A stretch of 64,000 nt of DNA from JAIOSF01 sp047159865 (GCF_047159865.1 NZ_AP038804.1:1240001-1304000); one strand, 5' to 3'; shown: positions 24,919 through 36,488, counted from the first letter of the stretch. The notes: generated from the sequence alone by a model not told the origin. A program made the numbers and translations.

Positions 24919-26552
24919 TGAAAAATAATGTACAAATTTTACTTTTTTTATTTTTAATGGTTATAAATGCTTCAGGAGTAGATATAACAAAAGAAAGTAT
25001 AGATAAATCTACACGACTCACAGAATTATATGAAGAGTTAAATTTAGTTAATAAAGATTTAGAAAAAAATATTTGGGTTACTAGATATAACAATTATTTA
25101 ACATATAGAGAGATTGAAAAAGAGCTTGTTCAAATTAAAAAAGATGCCAAAAAATATGGTAGATGGAAAGGGGAGAAATATAAAGAACTCTCTTACCAAT
25201 TGAACAATAAAATCAGAATTAAAGAAAATGAACTAGAGTTTATAAGTGAATATAAAGATTCTCCTATTGGAAAACAAATTACTCCATCTGCTATTGAAAA
25301 AGTACCTACAGTTACAAATCCATTTTCTATCATTGAAGCATTATCCTATACGCAAATATTAAATTCAAACTTAGAAGACTATAAAAGTATCAATGAAGAA
25401 CTTGTAAAATTAGTTGACAAATTAACAATAAAACTTAACATCATCAAAGAGTTATATACCCTTACAAATGAAAAGAATTTAAAAAAAGAACAAGAAACTT
25501 TAGAGTTAGAACTTAAAAACTTTATGATGGTTGTTGATATTGTATCAACAACTGAAGAGGTATATCGAAAGAAAGTAAGACAAACTACACAAGAGGTAAA
25601 AGATACTATTTCTGAAGAGATTTGGAGAACTGTAAAATTATTGATTATTATAGTGGTTTTATTTTTGATTACATTTGGAGTTAAAAGAGCTGTAAAAGAA
25701 TATGTTGATGATGATGATAAACATTATACTTCAAATAAATTAATCAATTTTATCTTTATTGTTATAATTGTTTTTATACTTTTGTTTTCATACATTGACA
25801 ATGTTTCTTATCTGGTAACTATTTTAGGGTTTGCATCTGCTGGTATTGCGATTGCATTAAAAGATTGGTTTATGTCTTTATTTGGTTGGATGGCAATCAT
25901 GACAAGTGGTGCTATTAGCGTTGGTGATAGAATTAAAGTTGTTCGTGACGGTATAGAGATTGTTGGAGATGTTTTAGATATCACACTTTTTAAAATAGCA
26001 GTTCGAGAAGATATTACTCTTACATCTTATATGACAAATAGAAGAACAGGAAGAGTTATTTTTGTACCTAATAATTATATTTTTACAGATATGATTGCAA
26101 ATTATACTTTTGATGGTTTAAGAACAGTATGGGATGGTATTGATATTCACATTACATTTGATTCAAATCATAAAAAAGCAGTTGAACTAGCAAAAGCAAT
26201 AGTACAAAGACATGCTCGTGGATATACAGATCTTACAAAAAAAAGACTACAAAAGATGAGAAAAAAATATGTTTTAAGAAGTGCAAATCCTGAGCCAAGA
26301 ATTTTTTCTTTTGTTGAGCCTTATAGTATCGTTGTTTCATCGTGGTACTATACTAATTCTCATGCAACTTTAGGTTTACGAAGCACTATAAGTATGGAGA
26401 TATTTGATGCGTTTAAAGAAGCAGATGATATAGAAATAGCATACCCAACACAAACAATCAATGTTTCACGAAATGCACAAGTTGATGGTGAACATCTAAT
26501 CCCAAATATTGATGGTTCTAAAAGTTTATTTGATGTTCCAAACACACACTAG
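24918..26552 (+). CDS. MscS-family mechanosensitive channel
   Basis: A 544-residue inner-membrane channel. It has a signal-like first helix (about 5-22), a roughly 190-residue extracytoplasmic coiled-coil region, helices at about 238-256, 275-292 and 300-325, and the pore-lining MscS core LGFASAGIAIALKDWFMSLFGWMAIMTSGAI in adjacent segments. The MscS beta domain starts SVGDRIKV and shows FVPNNYIFTDMIANYT. It releases solutes under hypo-osmotic shock. The long N-terminal extension makes it larger than E. coli MscS (286). Confidence 0.93.
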   Translation: MKNNVQILLFLFLMVINASGVDITKESIDKSTRLTELYEELNLVNKDLEKNIWVTRYNNYLTYREIEKELVQIKKDAKKYGRWKGEKYKELSYQLNNKIRIKENELEFISEYKDSPIGKQITPSAIEKVPTVTNPFSIIEALSYTQILNSNLEDYKSINEELVKLVDKLTIKLNIIKELYTLTNEKNLKKEQETLELELKNFMMVVDIVSTTEEVYRKKVRQTTQEVKDTISEEIWRTVKLLIIIVVLFLITFGVKRAVKEYVDDDDKHYTSNKLINFIFIVIIVFILLFSYIDNVSYLVTILGFASAGIAIALKDWFMSLFGWMAIMTSGAISVGDRIKVVRDGIEIVGDVLDITLFKIAVREDITLTSYMTNRRTGRVIFVPNNYIFTDMIANYTFDGLRTVWDGIDIHITFDSNHKKAVELAKAIVQRHARGYTDLTKKRLQKMRKKYVLRSANPEPRIFSFVEPYSIVVSSWYYTNSHATLGLRSTISMEIFDAFKEADDIEIAYPTQTINVSRNAQVDGEHLIPNIDGSKSLFDVPNTH

Positions 26553-26564
26553 GTGAATGTAAAA

Positions 26565-27833
26565 ATGATAAATAAAGAAAAAGTATATTTTAAAACTTTT
26601 GGATGTCGTACAAATGTATTTGATACACAAGTTATGATGAATAATTTAAAAGATTTCGAAGTGACACAAGAAGAAAAAGAAGCAAATGTCGTTGTGATAA
26701 ATTCTTGTACAGTTACAAATAGTGCAGATAGTACAGCAAGGCATTATATTAATTCTTTAAAAAAATTGCCAAATCAACCTCGTGTTATTTTTACAGGTTG
26801 TGGTGTATGGACAAAGGGTGAAGACCTTTTTAAAACTAATAAGATAGATGCGCTCTTTGGTCATAGTGAAAAGGAAAATATCAATACCTTGTTAAAAAAT
26901 GAAACACGATTTTTTAAAGCAGGTGATCTAGAACATCTTGATGATACAATAGTTGATAAAATGATAGGAAAAAGTAGAGCTTTTGTTAAGATACAAGAGG
27001 GGTGTGATTTTAGATGTAACTATTGTATTATCCCTTATGTACGAGGGAATTCAAGAAGTTATGATGAACATAAAATATTACAACAAATAACAACGCTTGC
27101 AATTAATGGTTTTGGTGAATTTATTTTAACTGGTATAAATGTAGGTTCTTATGGAAAAGAAAAAGGTGTTCCAAACAAAAAAGATAAACTAGTGCAACTT
27201 ATCAAAAAAATATCACTTATAAGAGGAGTTCGGCGAATTCGTTTAGGGAGTGTTGAACCTATACAAATAACCGATGAATTTAAAGAGATTTTAGATGAAC
27301 CTTGGATGGGTAAACATATGCATATTGCACTACAGCATACAAATAAAGATATGTTAAAAATAATGAATCGAAGAAATAAAGTCAAAAGTGATTTAGAGCT
27401 TTTTGAACTTTTAGCATCAAAGGGATATGCTTTAGGAACAGATTTTATTGTAGGACATCCAGGTGAGACAGATGAATTGTGGAAAGATGCTATGCAAAAT
27501 ATTGATAGATTTCCACTTACACATATTCATAGTTTTACATATTCTCCTAGAGATGGAACTCCTAGTGCAAAAATGGGTCCTTTGATAAATGGAAATATCG
27601 CGAAACAAAGACTACGGGAATTGGAAAATAAAATATCAGAAAAAAACTTACTTTTCAGACAAAAACATAAACTTTTAGAGGTTTTAATTGAATCGAAAAA
27701 AGATGGTATCTACACAGGGTATGATCAGTTTTTTAATACTATTGAGGTGCAAAGTGATACAGACTTAATAGGTGATTGGATAAATATAGAAAATTATGAA
27801 ATACTGGAGAATAAAAATGTTTCCAAATTCTAA
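26565..27833 (+). CDS. mtaB: tRNA t6A37 methylthiotransferase MtaB
   Basis: A radical-SAM enzyme that adds a methylthio group to t6A at position 37 of tRNAs reading ANN codons. The 422-residue protein has the UPF0004 domain (FKTFGCRTNVFDTQ, INSCTVTNSAD), the radical-SAM cluster motif CDFRCNYC, and a C-terminal TRAM-like region. The frame is open to a GTG at 26553, but ATG 26565 fits better with AGGTG just upstream. The end overlaps the FtsH-like gene by 17 bases. Confidence 0.93.
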   Translation: MINKEKVYFKTFGCRTNVFDTQVMMNNLKDFEVTQEEKEANVVVINSCTVTNSADSTARHYINSLKKLPNQPRVIFTGCGVWTKGEDLFKTNKIDALFGHSEKENINTLLKNETRFFKAGDLEHLDDTIVDKMIGKSRAFVKIQEGCDFRCNYCIIPYVRGNSRSYDEHKILQQITTLAINGFGEFILTGINVGSYGKEKGVPNKKDKLVQLIKKISLIRGVRRIRLGSVEPIQITDEFKEILDEPWMGKHMHIALQHTNKDMLKIMNRRNKVKSDLELFELLASKGYALGTDFIVGHPGETDELWKDAMQNIDRFPLTHIHSFTYSPRDGTPSAKMGPLINGNIAKQRLRELENKISEKNLLFRQKHKLLEVLIESKKDGIYTGYDQFFNTIEVQSDTDLIGDWINIENYEILENKNVSKF

Positions 27834-29316
27834 AAAAAATGATACTAAAAAAGAAATTAAATCAAATGGTTCAAATATAGATAAAAATTTAAAACTCATG
27901 AGTATATCTGCTATTGTATTAATAGTATTATTCTTATACACTGTTACAAAATCTGATAATGTGATACATGGAACTAGTTATTATGTTGGAGTAGGGTTTT
28001 TATTTGTTTTATTGATTTTGACTTTTGCTTTACAAAAGTATAAAGATAGAATCCGTGGATTAATTCCAAAAAATAAATTTAGTTCAGAACTTGAAATAGC
28101 ACATGAAACAGCACAAAATAATGACTCAACAACTATCAAACAAAAAGAAGAGAGTAGTCACATCTCTGCAACAACTTCAAATCTTACTTTTAAAGATGTT
28201 GCTGGAATTAGTGAGATAAAAGAGGAGTTAGAAGAGGTTGTAGACTTTTTAAATAATCCTAAAAAATATCAAAAATATGGAGTGTCTCTTCCAAGAGGTG
28301 TTTTACTTGTAGGTCCTCCTGGTGTGGGAAAAACACTTATTGCAAAAGCTGTTGCAGGTGAAGCAGAGGTTCCATTTTTTTATCAAAGTGGAGCAAGTTT
28401 TGTTCATATTTATGTGGGAATGGGAGCTAAAAGAGTACGAGAACTTTTTTCGGTTGCTAAACTCAACGCCCCTTCAATTATTTTTATTGATGAGATAGAT
28501 GCTGTTGGAAAAGCTCGAGGAATAGGTAATAATGATGAAAGAGAAGCTACATTAAATGAACTTTTAACACAAATGGATGGTTTTGATAGTTCTAGTGGGG
28601 TGATGGTAGTAGCTGCAACAAATAAGATAGAAGTTCTAGATGAAGCATTACTTCGAGCAGGAAGATTTGATAGGAGAGTTTTTCTAACACTTCCAACAAA
28701 ACATGACCGAGTTGAGATATTAAAACTTTACTTAAAGGGTAAATCTATTAATTTAGATATTGAAAAACTGGCAAATGAAACAAGTGGATTTAGCAGTTCA
28801 GCTTTATCAACACTTGTAAATGAAGCACTTTTATGTATGATAAAAAGGGAAGGTACTAGTTTACTTGAAGATGATTTGGAGTTTGCAAAACAAAAAATAC
28901 AGTTTGGAAAAAAGCAAATAACTCTTTTAAGTGAAGAGCAAAAAGATATTTTAGCTACATATCAAGCAGGAAAAGCATTTATTAGTAAAACAAAGGTAAA
29001 TCTTTTTGACAATGCAATCTCTACAGAAGATTTGATATATCCATCAAAAACACAACTAAAAGATCTTATTAAAAAGTATCTAGCGGGAAGTGTAGCTTTA
29101 GAGATTATTAAAAATGAATCGTATGTTGTTTTTGAAGATGAACTCAAAGAAGCATATAAAATTGCACATAAAATGGTAGATGAATACAAAATGTCACAAT
29201 CTGTTGAAAATTTAATACAAACGATTAAAGATGAACTAAAAACAGAAATTATCTCAAATTTAGTTGAACTAAAGAAAATTCAAGAGATTTTATTAAAGGA
29301 TGAAGTTGTATTTTAG
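27817..29316 (+). CDS. FtsH-like AAA ATPase with degenerate protease domain
   Basis: A 499-residue protein with two N-terminal membrane helices (about 27-44 and 55-72) and an FtsH-type AAA domain: Walker A GPPGVGKT (166-173), pore loop FVHIYVGMGA, Walker B IIFIDEID, and the arginine-finger region RAGRFDRR (280-287). The C-terminal part aligns with the M41 peptidase start (LSEEQKDILATYQAGKAFIS), but the zinc motif HEAGH is replaced by YQAGK, and the region is truncated to about 120 residues. It should hydrolyse ATP without proteolysis. GGAG precedes ATG 27817. A true FtsH presumably lies elsewhere. Confidence 0.88.
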   Translation: MFPNSKKNDTKKEIKSNGSNIDKNLKLMSISAIVLIVLFLYTVTKSDNVIHGTSYYVGVGFLFVLLILTFALQKYKDRIRGLIPKNKFSSELEIAHETAQNNDSTTIKQKEESSHISATTSNLTFKDVAGISEIKEELEEVVDFLNNPKKYQKYGVSLPRGVLLVGPPGVGKTLIAKAVAGEAEVPFFYQSGASFVHIYVGMGAKRVRELFSVAKLNAPSIIFIDEIDAVGKARGIGNNDEREATLNELLTQMDGFDSSSGVMVVAATNKIEVLDEALLRAGRFDRRVFLTLPTKHDRVEILKLYLKGKSINLDIEKLANETSGFSSSALSTLVNEALLCMIKREGTSLLEDDLEFAKQKIQFGKKQITLLSEEQKDILATYQAGKAFISKTKVNLFDNAISTEDLIYPSKTQLKDLIKKYLAGSVALEIIKNESYVVFEDELKEAYKIAHKMVDEYKMSQSVENLIQTIKDELKTEIISNLVELKKIQEILLKDEVVF

Positions 29317-29806
29317 TGGATTTTCATTGGATAATGAAGAAAATTTATTTGATGAATATAGAGAAAAATCTGATTTTATAGTTGCAGGCTTTAGTTATGG
29401 TGCTATAAAAGCATTAGAGTATGTATTAAATACAGATAATCGAGTAGATAAATTACAATTATTTTCCCCTGCATATTTTAATGATAAAGATAAAAAATAT
29501 AAAAGAATGCAGTTGATCTATTTTAAAAAAGATGCAGAACTGTATTGTTCAAATTTTTTAAAGAATGCAAGCTTTACAGATGAACATATAAAAAAATATT
29601 TTGAGATGGGTACTTATGAAGAGTTAGAAGAACTTTTATCTTATGAGTGGTCACATAAAAAGATGGATATATTAAAAGATAAAAATATAACACTAGAAAT
29701 ATATTTAGGCGATAAAGATAAGATTATCAATGCTCAAAATGCATTGGAGTTTTTTAGAGAGTTTGGCGAAGTGTATTATATTAAAAATAAAGGACATATA
29801 TTATGA
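29300..29806 (+). CDS. bioV: Pimeloyl-ACP methyl ester esterase BioV
   Basis: A small 168-residue alpha/beta hydrolase of the type that replaces BioH in Helicobacter and relatives, freeing pimeloyl-ACP from its methyl ester for biotin synthesis. The nucleophile elbow is GFSYGA (Ser32), an acid lies in YLGDKDKI (Asp138 or Asp140), and the C-terminal His166 is in KGHIL. It overlaps the FtsH-like gene by 17 bases and mog by 4. No other bio genes are in the window. Confidence 0.82.
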   Translation: MKLYFSGFSLDNEENLFDEYREKSDFIVAGFSYGAIKALEYVLNTDNRVDKLQLFSPAYFNDKDKKYKRMQLIYFKKDAELYCSNFLKNASFTDEHIKKYFEMGTYEELEELLSYEWSHKKMDILKDKNITLEIYLGDKDKIINAQNALEFFREFGEVYYIKNKGHIL

Positions 29807-30342
29807 GTAAAAATGCAGCGAAAATAGGAATCATAACAGCATCAGATAGAGCTAGTAAAGGAATTTATGAGGATATTTCAGGGAAAGCTATTGAAGATAC
29901 AATGAATGATTATTTAACTTCATCTTGGGAACCTGTTTACAGATGTATAGAAGATGATCAACAAACCATAGAAGATACTTTAAAAGATTTAGTAGATAAT
30001 CAAAATTGTTGTTTAGTTGTAACAACAGGTGGCACAGGACCAGCTAAAAGAGATGTAACACCTGAAGCTACAGAAGCTGTATGTGATAGAATGATGCCAG
30101 GATTTGGTGAACTTATGCGAGCTGAGTCTTTAAAATTTGTTCCTACAGCGATTTTATCAAGGCAAACAGCTGGTTTAAGAGGAAGTAGCTTGATAGTAAA
30201 TCTTCCTGGAAAACCAAAATCTATACGAGAGTGTTTGGATGCTGTTTTCCCTGCTATCCCTTATTGTATTGATTTAATGGAAGGTCCTTTTTTAGAGTGT
30301 GATGAAGAGGTAATTAAACCATTTAGACCAAAGAAAAAATAA
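29803..30342 (+). CDS. mog: Molybdopterin adenylyltransferase
   Basis: Adenylates molybdopterin before molybdenum insertion. The 179-residue protein shows the MogA/MoaB fold signatures IGIITASDRASKGIYEDISG, VVTTGGTGPAKRDVTPEA and SSLIVNLPGKPKSIRECLD in separate segments. Its ATG overlaps the bioV stop (ATGA), and it ends three bases before the transporter gene, so it belongs to the long operon. Confidence 0.95.
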   Translation: MSKNAAKIGIITASDRASKGIYEDISGKAIEDTMNDYLTSSWEPVYRCIEDDQQTIEDTLKDLVDNQNCCLVVTTGGTGPAKRDVTPEATEAVCDRMMPGFGELMRAESLKFVPTAILSRQTAGLRGSSLIVNLPGKPKSIRECLDAVFPAIPYCIDLMEGPFLECDEEVIKPFRPKKK

Positions 30343-30345
30343 GTT

Positions 30346-31680
30346 ATGAAAAAGCTTCTTATTTCCTTTGGTATCTCTGTAGCTATTTTTTTTCTTGCAA
30401 GTAGTTTTTTTACGACACAACACGCTTTACTTTTGTCTTTAGTAGTTTTTTTGGTAGTATTGTGGACAAATGAAGCTTTACCTATAGGAGTTGTTTCTCT
30501 TTTACCTATTATACTTTTTCCTTCATTTGATATACTAGGTACGAATGAAACTGTTGCAAACTACTCTAAATCTATTATTTTCTTATTTTTAGGTGGTTTT
30601 ATGATTGCAATAGCAACACAAAAAACGGAGTTGCATAAATATATCGCAAAAAAACTACTTTCAATTTTCCCAAAAACAGCTAGAGGAGTGATTTTTTCTT
30701 TAGCAGTTACTTCTGCTTTTTTAAGTTCACTTTTATCAAATACTACAACAGCACTGTTACTTATACCTATTGCCATATTTTTAACAAGTGATAATAATTT
30801 AAAAATGAGATTTGTTTTAGCTATTGCATATGGCTCTAGTATAGGAGGAATAGTAACACCAATAGGAACACCTCCAAACTTAATTTTATTAGGATTTTTA
30901 GAAACACACTCAATAGAAGCGATACCTTTTATTCAGTGGATTGGATACACAGCACCTTTAGCTATAGTTATGTTAACTATTATCCCTTTTATATTATCTA
31001 TAGGAATCAAAAACTTTGAACTTGAAAAAGGTTTTGATGATGTTATGTTATTAAATTCTGAACAAAAAAGACTTTTATATATATTATTGGGTCTAGTTAT
31101 TTTATTGTTGGTGAACTCTAAAATAGAACCATACTATTCAGGACTAGGTATCAATGAAAAAGGTATTTTATTGGGATTTGGATTATTGATGTTTTTGCCA
31201 AAATTTGGATTTTTAGAATGGGAAGATACAAAAAAAATTCCTTATGAAATTATCTTTTTATTTGGAGCAGGTTTTTCTATAGCAAATGCAGTTTCATCAA
31301 CTGGCTTAGCCCAAGAAATTGCATCAAACTTATTGGTTTTAACACATTTGCCAATATTTGTAATGATTTTACTTATAGCAGCTATGGTTACATTTACGAC
31401 TGAAATTACATCAAATACAGCCTTAATATCTATTGCATTGCCTATTATATATTCATTGGGACAAGCGGCAAATTTAGATATAACTTTGGTTTTATTTGTG
31501 GCTACTATTTGTGCTTCATACGCTTTTATGCTGCCAATTGCCACACCTCCAAATGCAATTGCTATGAGTAGTAAGGTAGTCAAAGTAAAAGATATGGCGA
31601 AGTATGGGTTTTTATTTAATATTTTAGGAATTACATTTATTACAATAATAGCATTAGTATATTGGCAATTTTTTATATAA
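30346..31680 (+). CDS. DASS (SLC13) family anion transporter
   Basis: A 444-residue membrane protein with about 11-12 helices and divalent-anion:sodium symporter signatures: the first Ser-Asn-Thr motif in SSLLSNTTTALLLIPIA, SIGGIVTPIGTPPNLILLG, the second in EITSNTALISIALP, and LPIATPPNAIAMSS near the end. Substrates in this family are dicarboxylates, sulfate or phosphate; the sequence does not decide. It follows mog by three bases. Confidence 0.9.
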   Translation: MKKLLISFGISVAIFFLASSFFTTQHALLLSLVVFLVVLWTNEALPIGVVSLLPIILFPSFDILGTNETVANYSKSIIFLFLGGFMIAIATQKTELHKYIAKKLLSIFPKTARGVIFSLAVTSAFLSSLLSNTTTALLLIPIAIFLTSDNNLKMRFVLAIAYGSSIGGIVTPIGTPPNLILLGFLETHSIEAIPFIQWIGYTAPLAIVMLTIIPFILSIGIKNFELEKGFDDVMLLNSEQKRLLYILLGLVILLLVNSKIEPYYSGLGINEKGILLGFGLLMFLPKFGFLEWEDTKKIPYEIIFLFGAGFSIANAVSSTGLAQEIASNLLVLTHLPIFVMILLIAAMVTFTTEITSNTALISIALPIIYSLGQAANLDITLVLFVATICASYAFMLPIATPPNAIAMSSKVVKVKDMAKYGFLFNILGITFITIIALVYWQFFI

Positions 31681-31709
31681 GAGTATTAAGATATATGCTA
31701 TAATAAAAA

Positions 31710-33908
31710 ATGATAGTAAAAAAATTAGATATAACAAACCATATAGAGCAACTAGAAGCTTTATTTTGTAGAAAAAAAGATATAAAATTGGATGGTGATA
31801 TAAATATTCATCATTCCATTATAAAAGAGTTAGATACATTTTCTTTAAAAACGCCTCCTAAAGTTGAACCTTTAAATGGTCCTATGAATTACTTGCAAAA
31901 ACAAGGAAATTTGAAAATATATGAGATTTATGAATTTGTAAAGATTTTGCGTTATTTTCAATATTTACATAAGTTTACTTTTACAGGAAAACTTGCAAAT
32001 TGGATAGAAAAAATTATTATTCCCAAAGAACTAGATAATATTATAGATGCATTTGATGAAAAAGGTGAATTGATTCATGGGTTTAGTGAAGATTTAGATA
32101 GGGTAAACACTAATTTATATTCGAATAAAGATGCTATAAAACAAAAACTTTACGGAGTAATCAACAGTAAAAACCTACAGCCATATTTAGTAGATCATCA
32201 GGTACACTTAGTTCATGGTGAACAAACATTGATGGTACGAGCTGGTTTTAATCATGTATTAAAATGTAAAGTTATGGATAGAAGTCAAAGTGGTTTTTTT
32301 TATGTATTACCTCATAGTGTTGGTGAACTAAAACAAAAACAATCTGATTTGGTTAATTTAAAAGATGATATAGTTTATCGAATTACCAAAGAGTTTAGTT
32401 CTATCTTAGCTAAACAAATTATGTTTTTAAAATTTATTAACAAAGAGTTTGACAGATATGATCATTATCAAGCTAGATTGGAGTTTGCAAAGATAAATGA
32501 CTTTAATTTTATTCTTCCAAGTAAAGCCAATAATAAATCTCAAAAGTTAGTTGATTTTAAACATCCCGCTTTACATAATGCTAAAAGTGTAAGTATTGAT
32601 TTTAGTAAGAGTGTCATTATGATTACTGGTGTGAATGCTGGTGGTAAGACTATGTTACTTAAATCAATACTCAGTGCAGTATATATGTCTAAGTATTTGA
32701 TCCCATATTCTTGTGATAAGTCAACTAAAATAGGAGCATTTAAAGATATCTCTGCCATATTAGATGATCCTCAAAGTGTTAAAAATGATATATCTACATT
32801 TGCTGGCCGTATGTTAGAGTTTAGTAAGTTATTTAGCAAAAATGATACTATTGTAGGTGTTGATGAGATAGAGTTAGGTACAGATAGTGATGAAGCCGCA
32901 TCTTTATTTAAAGTAATTCTTGAAGAGTTAATTCAAAAAAATATTAAAATTATTGTAACAACTCATCACAAACGATTAGCAGCATTGTTAGCCGCCAATA
33001 ACAATGTAGAGCTGATAGCTGCAATTTATGATGAAAACTTACGAGTACCTACATATGAATTTTTACAAGGAACTATTGGTAAGTCGTATGCGTTTGAAAC
33101 AGCACAAAGGTATCATATTCCGCTTCGAGTAGTAAATAAAGCAAAAGAAGTTTATGGAGATGACAAAGATAAGTTAAATGACTTGATCCAAAGAAGTAGC
33201 GATTTAGAGAGAGAATATAAAGACAAAATATCATTATTAGATAAAAAGATTGAAAAAACAAAACAATTAGAAAAACAATTAAAAGATAAAAAAGAATCAA
33301 TGGATTCAGATATAGTACATCAGAAAAATAAACTAGAAAAAGAGTTTAGTGAAGCAATTAATGAAGTGAAAAAAGCAGTAAAACTAAATAACATTAAAGA
33401 ACAACATCAAATATTAAATAAAGTACATAAACAAAAGCAAGAGATTAAAATATCAAAAAATCAAGAGCCTTTAAATTTAAAAGTAGGTGATAGAGTTAAA
33501 TATAATAATACAAAAGGTTTACTGATCTCAATTAAAGGGAAAAAAGCCACTGTTGAAACAAATGAAGGTATGAAGTTACAGTTACCTTTGAGTAGTTTAC
33601 AAAGAAGTGGAAATATACCAAAAGCAAAACCTAAAAGTATACAGATTAAAGTGCAAAAACCTGAATCTGGATATATTAAATTAGATCTTCATGGACAAAG
33701 AGCTGATGAAGCAATTGAAAATTTAGATAAATTTCTTTCAGATAGTTTAATGGCAGGATTTGATGAGGTTCTTGTGTATCATGGAATAGGAACAGGAAAA
33801 TTAGCTCGTGCTGTTTCTGAATTTTTAGATAGTCATCCTAGTGTTGTTAGTTATAATGATGCAACGGCAAAAGAGGGTGGTTTTGGAGCAAAGGTTATAA
33901 AATTATGA
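31710..33908 (+). CDS. mutS2: MutS2 family DNA-binding ATPase/endonuclease
   Basis: A 732-residue MutS homologue that lacks the mismatch-recognition domain and limits recombination or acts in translation quality control in other species. It has the ABC-type ATPase with GVNAGGKT, DEIELGTDSDEA and TTHHKR, a long charged coiled coil (about 490-590), a KOW-like segment (LKVGDRVKYNNTKGLLISI) and a C-terminal Smr nuclease domain with LDLHG and HGIGTGKL. A TATAAT box at 31699-31704 ends five bases before the ATG and no ribosome site is visible. It overlaps the next gene by four bases. Confidence 0.95.
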   Translation: MIVKKLDITNHIEQLEALFCRKKDIKLDGDINIHHSIIKELDTFSLKTPPKVEPLNGPMNYLQKQGNLKIYEIYEFVKILRYFQYLHKFTFTGKLANWIEKIIIPKELDNIIDAFDEKGELIHGFSEDLDRVNTNLYSNKDAIKQKLYGVINSKNLQPYLVDHQVHLVHGEQTLMVRAGFNHVLKCKVMDRSQSGFFYVLPHSVGELKQKQSDLVNLKDDIVYRITKEFSSILAKQIMFLKFINKEFDRYDHYQARLEFAKINDFNFILPSKANNKSQKLVDFKHPALHNAKSVSIDFSKSVIMITGVNAGGKTMLLKSILSAVYMSKYLIPYSCDKSTKIGAFKDISAILDDPQSVKNDISTFAGRMLEFSKLFSKNDTIVGVDEIELGTDSDEAASLFKVILEELIQKNIKIIVTTHHKRLAALLAANNNVELIAAIYDENLRVPTYEFLQGTIGKSYAFETAQRYHIPLRVVNKAKEVYGDDKDKLNDLIQRSSDLEREYKDKISLLDKKIEKTKQLEKQLKDKKESMDSDIVHQKNKLEKEFSEAINEVKKAVKLNNIKEQHQILNKVHKQKQEIKISKNQEPLNLKVGDRVKYNNTKGLLISIKGKKATVETNEGMKLQLPLSSLQRSGNIPKAKPKSIQIKVQKPESGYIKLDLHGQRADEAIENLDKFLSDSLMAGFDEVLVYHGIGTGKLARAVSEFLDSHPSVVSYNDATAKEGGFGAKVIKL

Positions 33909-34375
33909 AAACACTTATTATATTATTATTGGTATCGGCACTTTTCGCTAAAAATCCTGAGAAACAATATTGGGATGAAGTAAAAAACAGTGCAGACATA
34001 GAACTTCTAAAGTCTTATAAAGAACAGTATCCACATGGAGTATTTGAAAAACTTGCAGATATAAAGATAAAACGATTAATTAAAGCAAATATAAATATTG
34101 AAGAAGATGAAAACAGTATCCCTTTATGGATAAAAGGTAAAGTTGATTATAGATTATATGGAATTGGAAAAGCCAATAAGCATTATAAGGGAGAAACTTA
34201 TCAAAAAAATTTAGCCACAAAAAGAGCAAGAAGAGCTTTAAATCAATCTTATGATAGAGAAAGATTAACAAACAAAGAGATAGTTGAATACAATTCATTA
34301 GTAGAGAAAAAAGTTTATTTAGATCGTAATAAAAGGGTTTATATACTACTTTACATCGATAATATAAATCTCTAA
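33905..34375 (+). CDS. Exported LPP20-like protein
   Basis: A 156-residue exported protein with a short signal peptide (MKTLIILLLVSALFA). The C-terminal half, YRLYGIGKANKHYKGET then NLATKRARRALNQSY, recalls the LPP20 lipoprotein domain found widely in Campylobacterota, but there is no lipobox cysteine. Function unknown. It overlaps mutS2 by four bases and is the last gene before the rRNA operon. Confidence 0.65.
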   Translation: MKTLIILLLVSALFAKNPEKQYWDEVKNSADIELLKSYKEQYPHGVFEKLADIKIKRLIKANINIEEDENSIPLWIKGKVDYRLYGIGKANKHYKGETYQKNLATKRARRALNQSYDRERLTNKEIVEYNSLVEKKVYLDRNKRVYILLYIDNINL

Positions 34376-34417
34376 AAAAAGAATTCAAAAATTTAAACTT
34401 ATTTTAAGAAAAAACTC

Positions 34418-34446
34418 TTGACAATAAAGAAAAAACCTATTATAAT
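34418..34446 (+). promoter_or_regulatory. rRNA operon promoter
   Basis: TTGACA (34418-34423) and TATAAT (34441-34446) with a 17-bp spacer: a full consensus sigma-70 promoter, about 345 bases before the 16S gene. AT-rich sequence lies just upstream, as expected for an UP-like element. Confidence 0.95.
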
Positions 34447-34791
34447 CCCATCCACAAAACAAGCAGACAAACGCAAAGAGATTTGAAGTTAAAAAGCTTA
34501 AAAAATGTATGATCTTTAAAAAATATAATGTTGATAAATAAATCAAGTTTAAAAGAATTACGAAGTAATTTTTATAAACTAGATACAAGAAGAATAATAG
34601 AGTTTTATATATAGTTTACTATATATAAAATAATATAAACTTCGTCTATAAACTTAGAGTTTTCCGAGAGATGAATAATCTCTCTTTAATCTGAAAACAC
34701 TAATAATATAATTAAGTCTTTAAATAGACTTAGTGATTTTTAGGTAAATACTTAAAAGTCAAGATTAAACACCAGTTACATTTATGTAACA
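34447..34791 (+). other. 16S rRNA leader
   Basis: A 345-base transcribed leader without coding sequence. It holds a boxA-like antitermination site, TGATCTTTAAAAA (34510-34522; E. coli TGCTCTTTAACAA), the left arm of the 16S processing stalk (34571-34590), an AT-rich hairpin (TATATATAG...CTATATATA around 34607-34628) and a GAGAGATgaataATCTCTC stem around 34665-34684. Confidence 0.7.
34571..34590 (+). repeat. 16S processing stalk, left arm
   Basis: Twenty bases perfectly complementary to 36410-36429 downstream of 16S. In the precursor RNA they pair to loop out the 16S rRNA, as for RNase III processing in other bacteria. Confidence 0.85.
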
Positions 34792-36309
<1,518 letters not shown>

Positions 36310-36409
36310 CAAAGATATAATTAATCATTCGTTTGATTAATCATTAGAAAATAATAGATGGCTCAAAACCATTAAATTCAGTTAGCAAAGTCTAACTGGA
36401 GACGAAGAG

Positions 36410-36429
36410 TCTTGTATCTAGTTTATAAA
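36410..36429 (+). repeat. 16S processing stalk, right arm
   Basis: Exact reverse complement of 34571-34590. Lies 100 bases after the 16S 3' end and about 60 bases before tRNA-Ile. Confidence 0.85.
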
Positions 36430-36488
36430 GATTATAATAATCTTTAAATTATAAATATTTATTAACATATAGAAACTATATGCAATAT

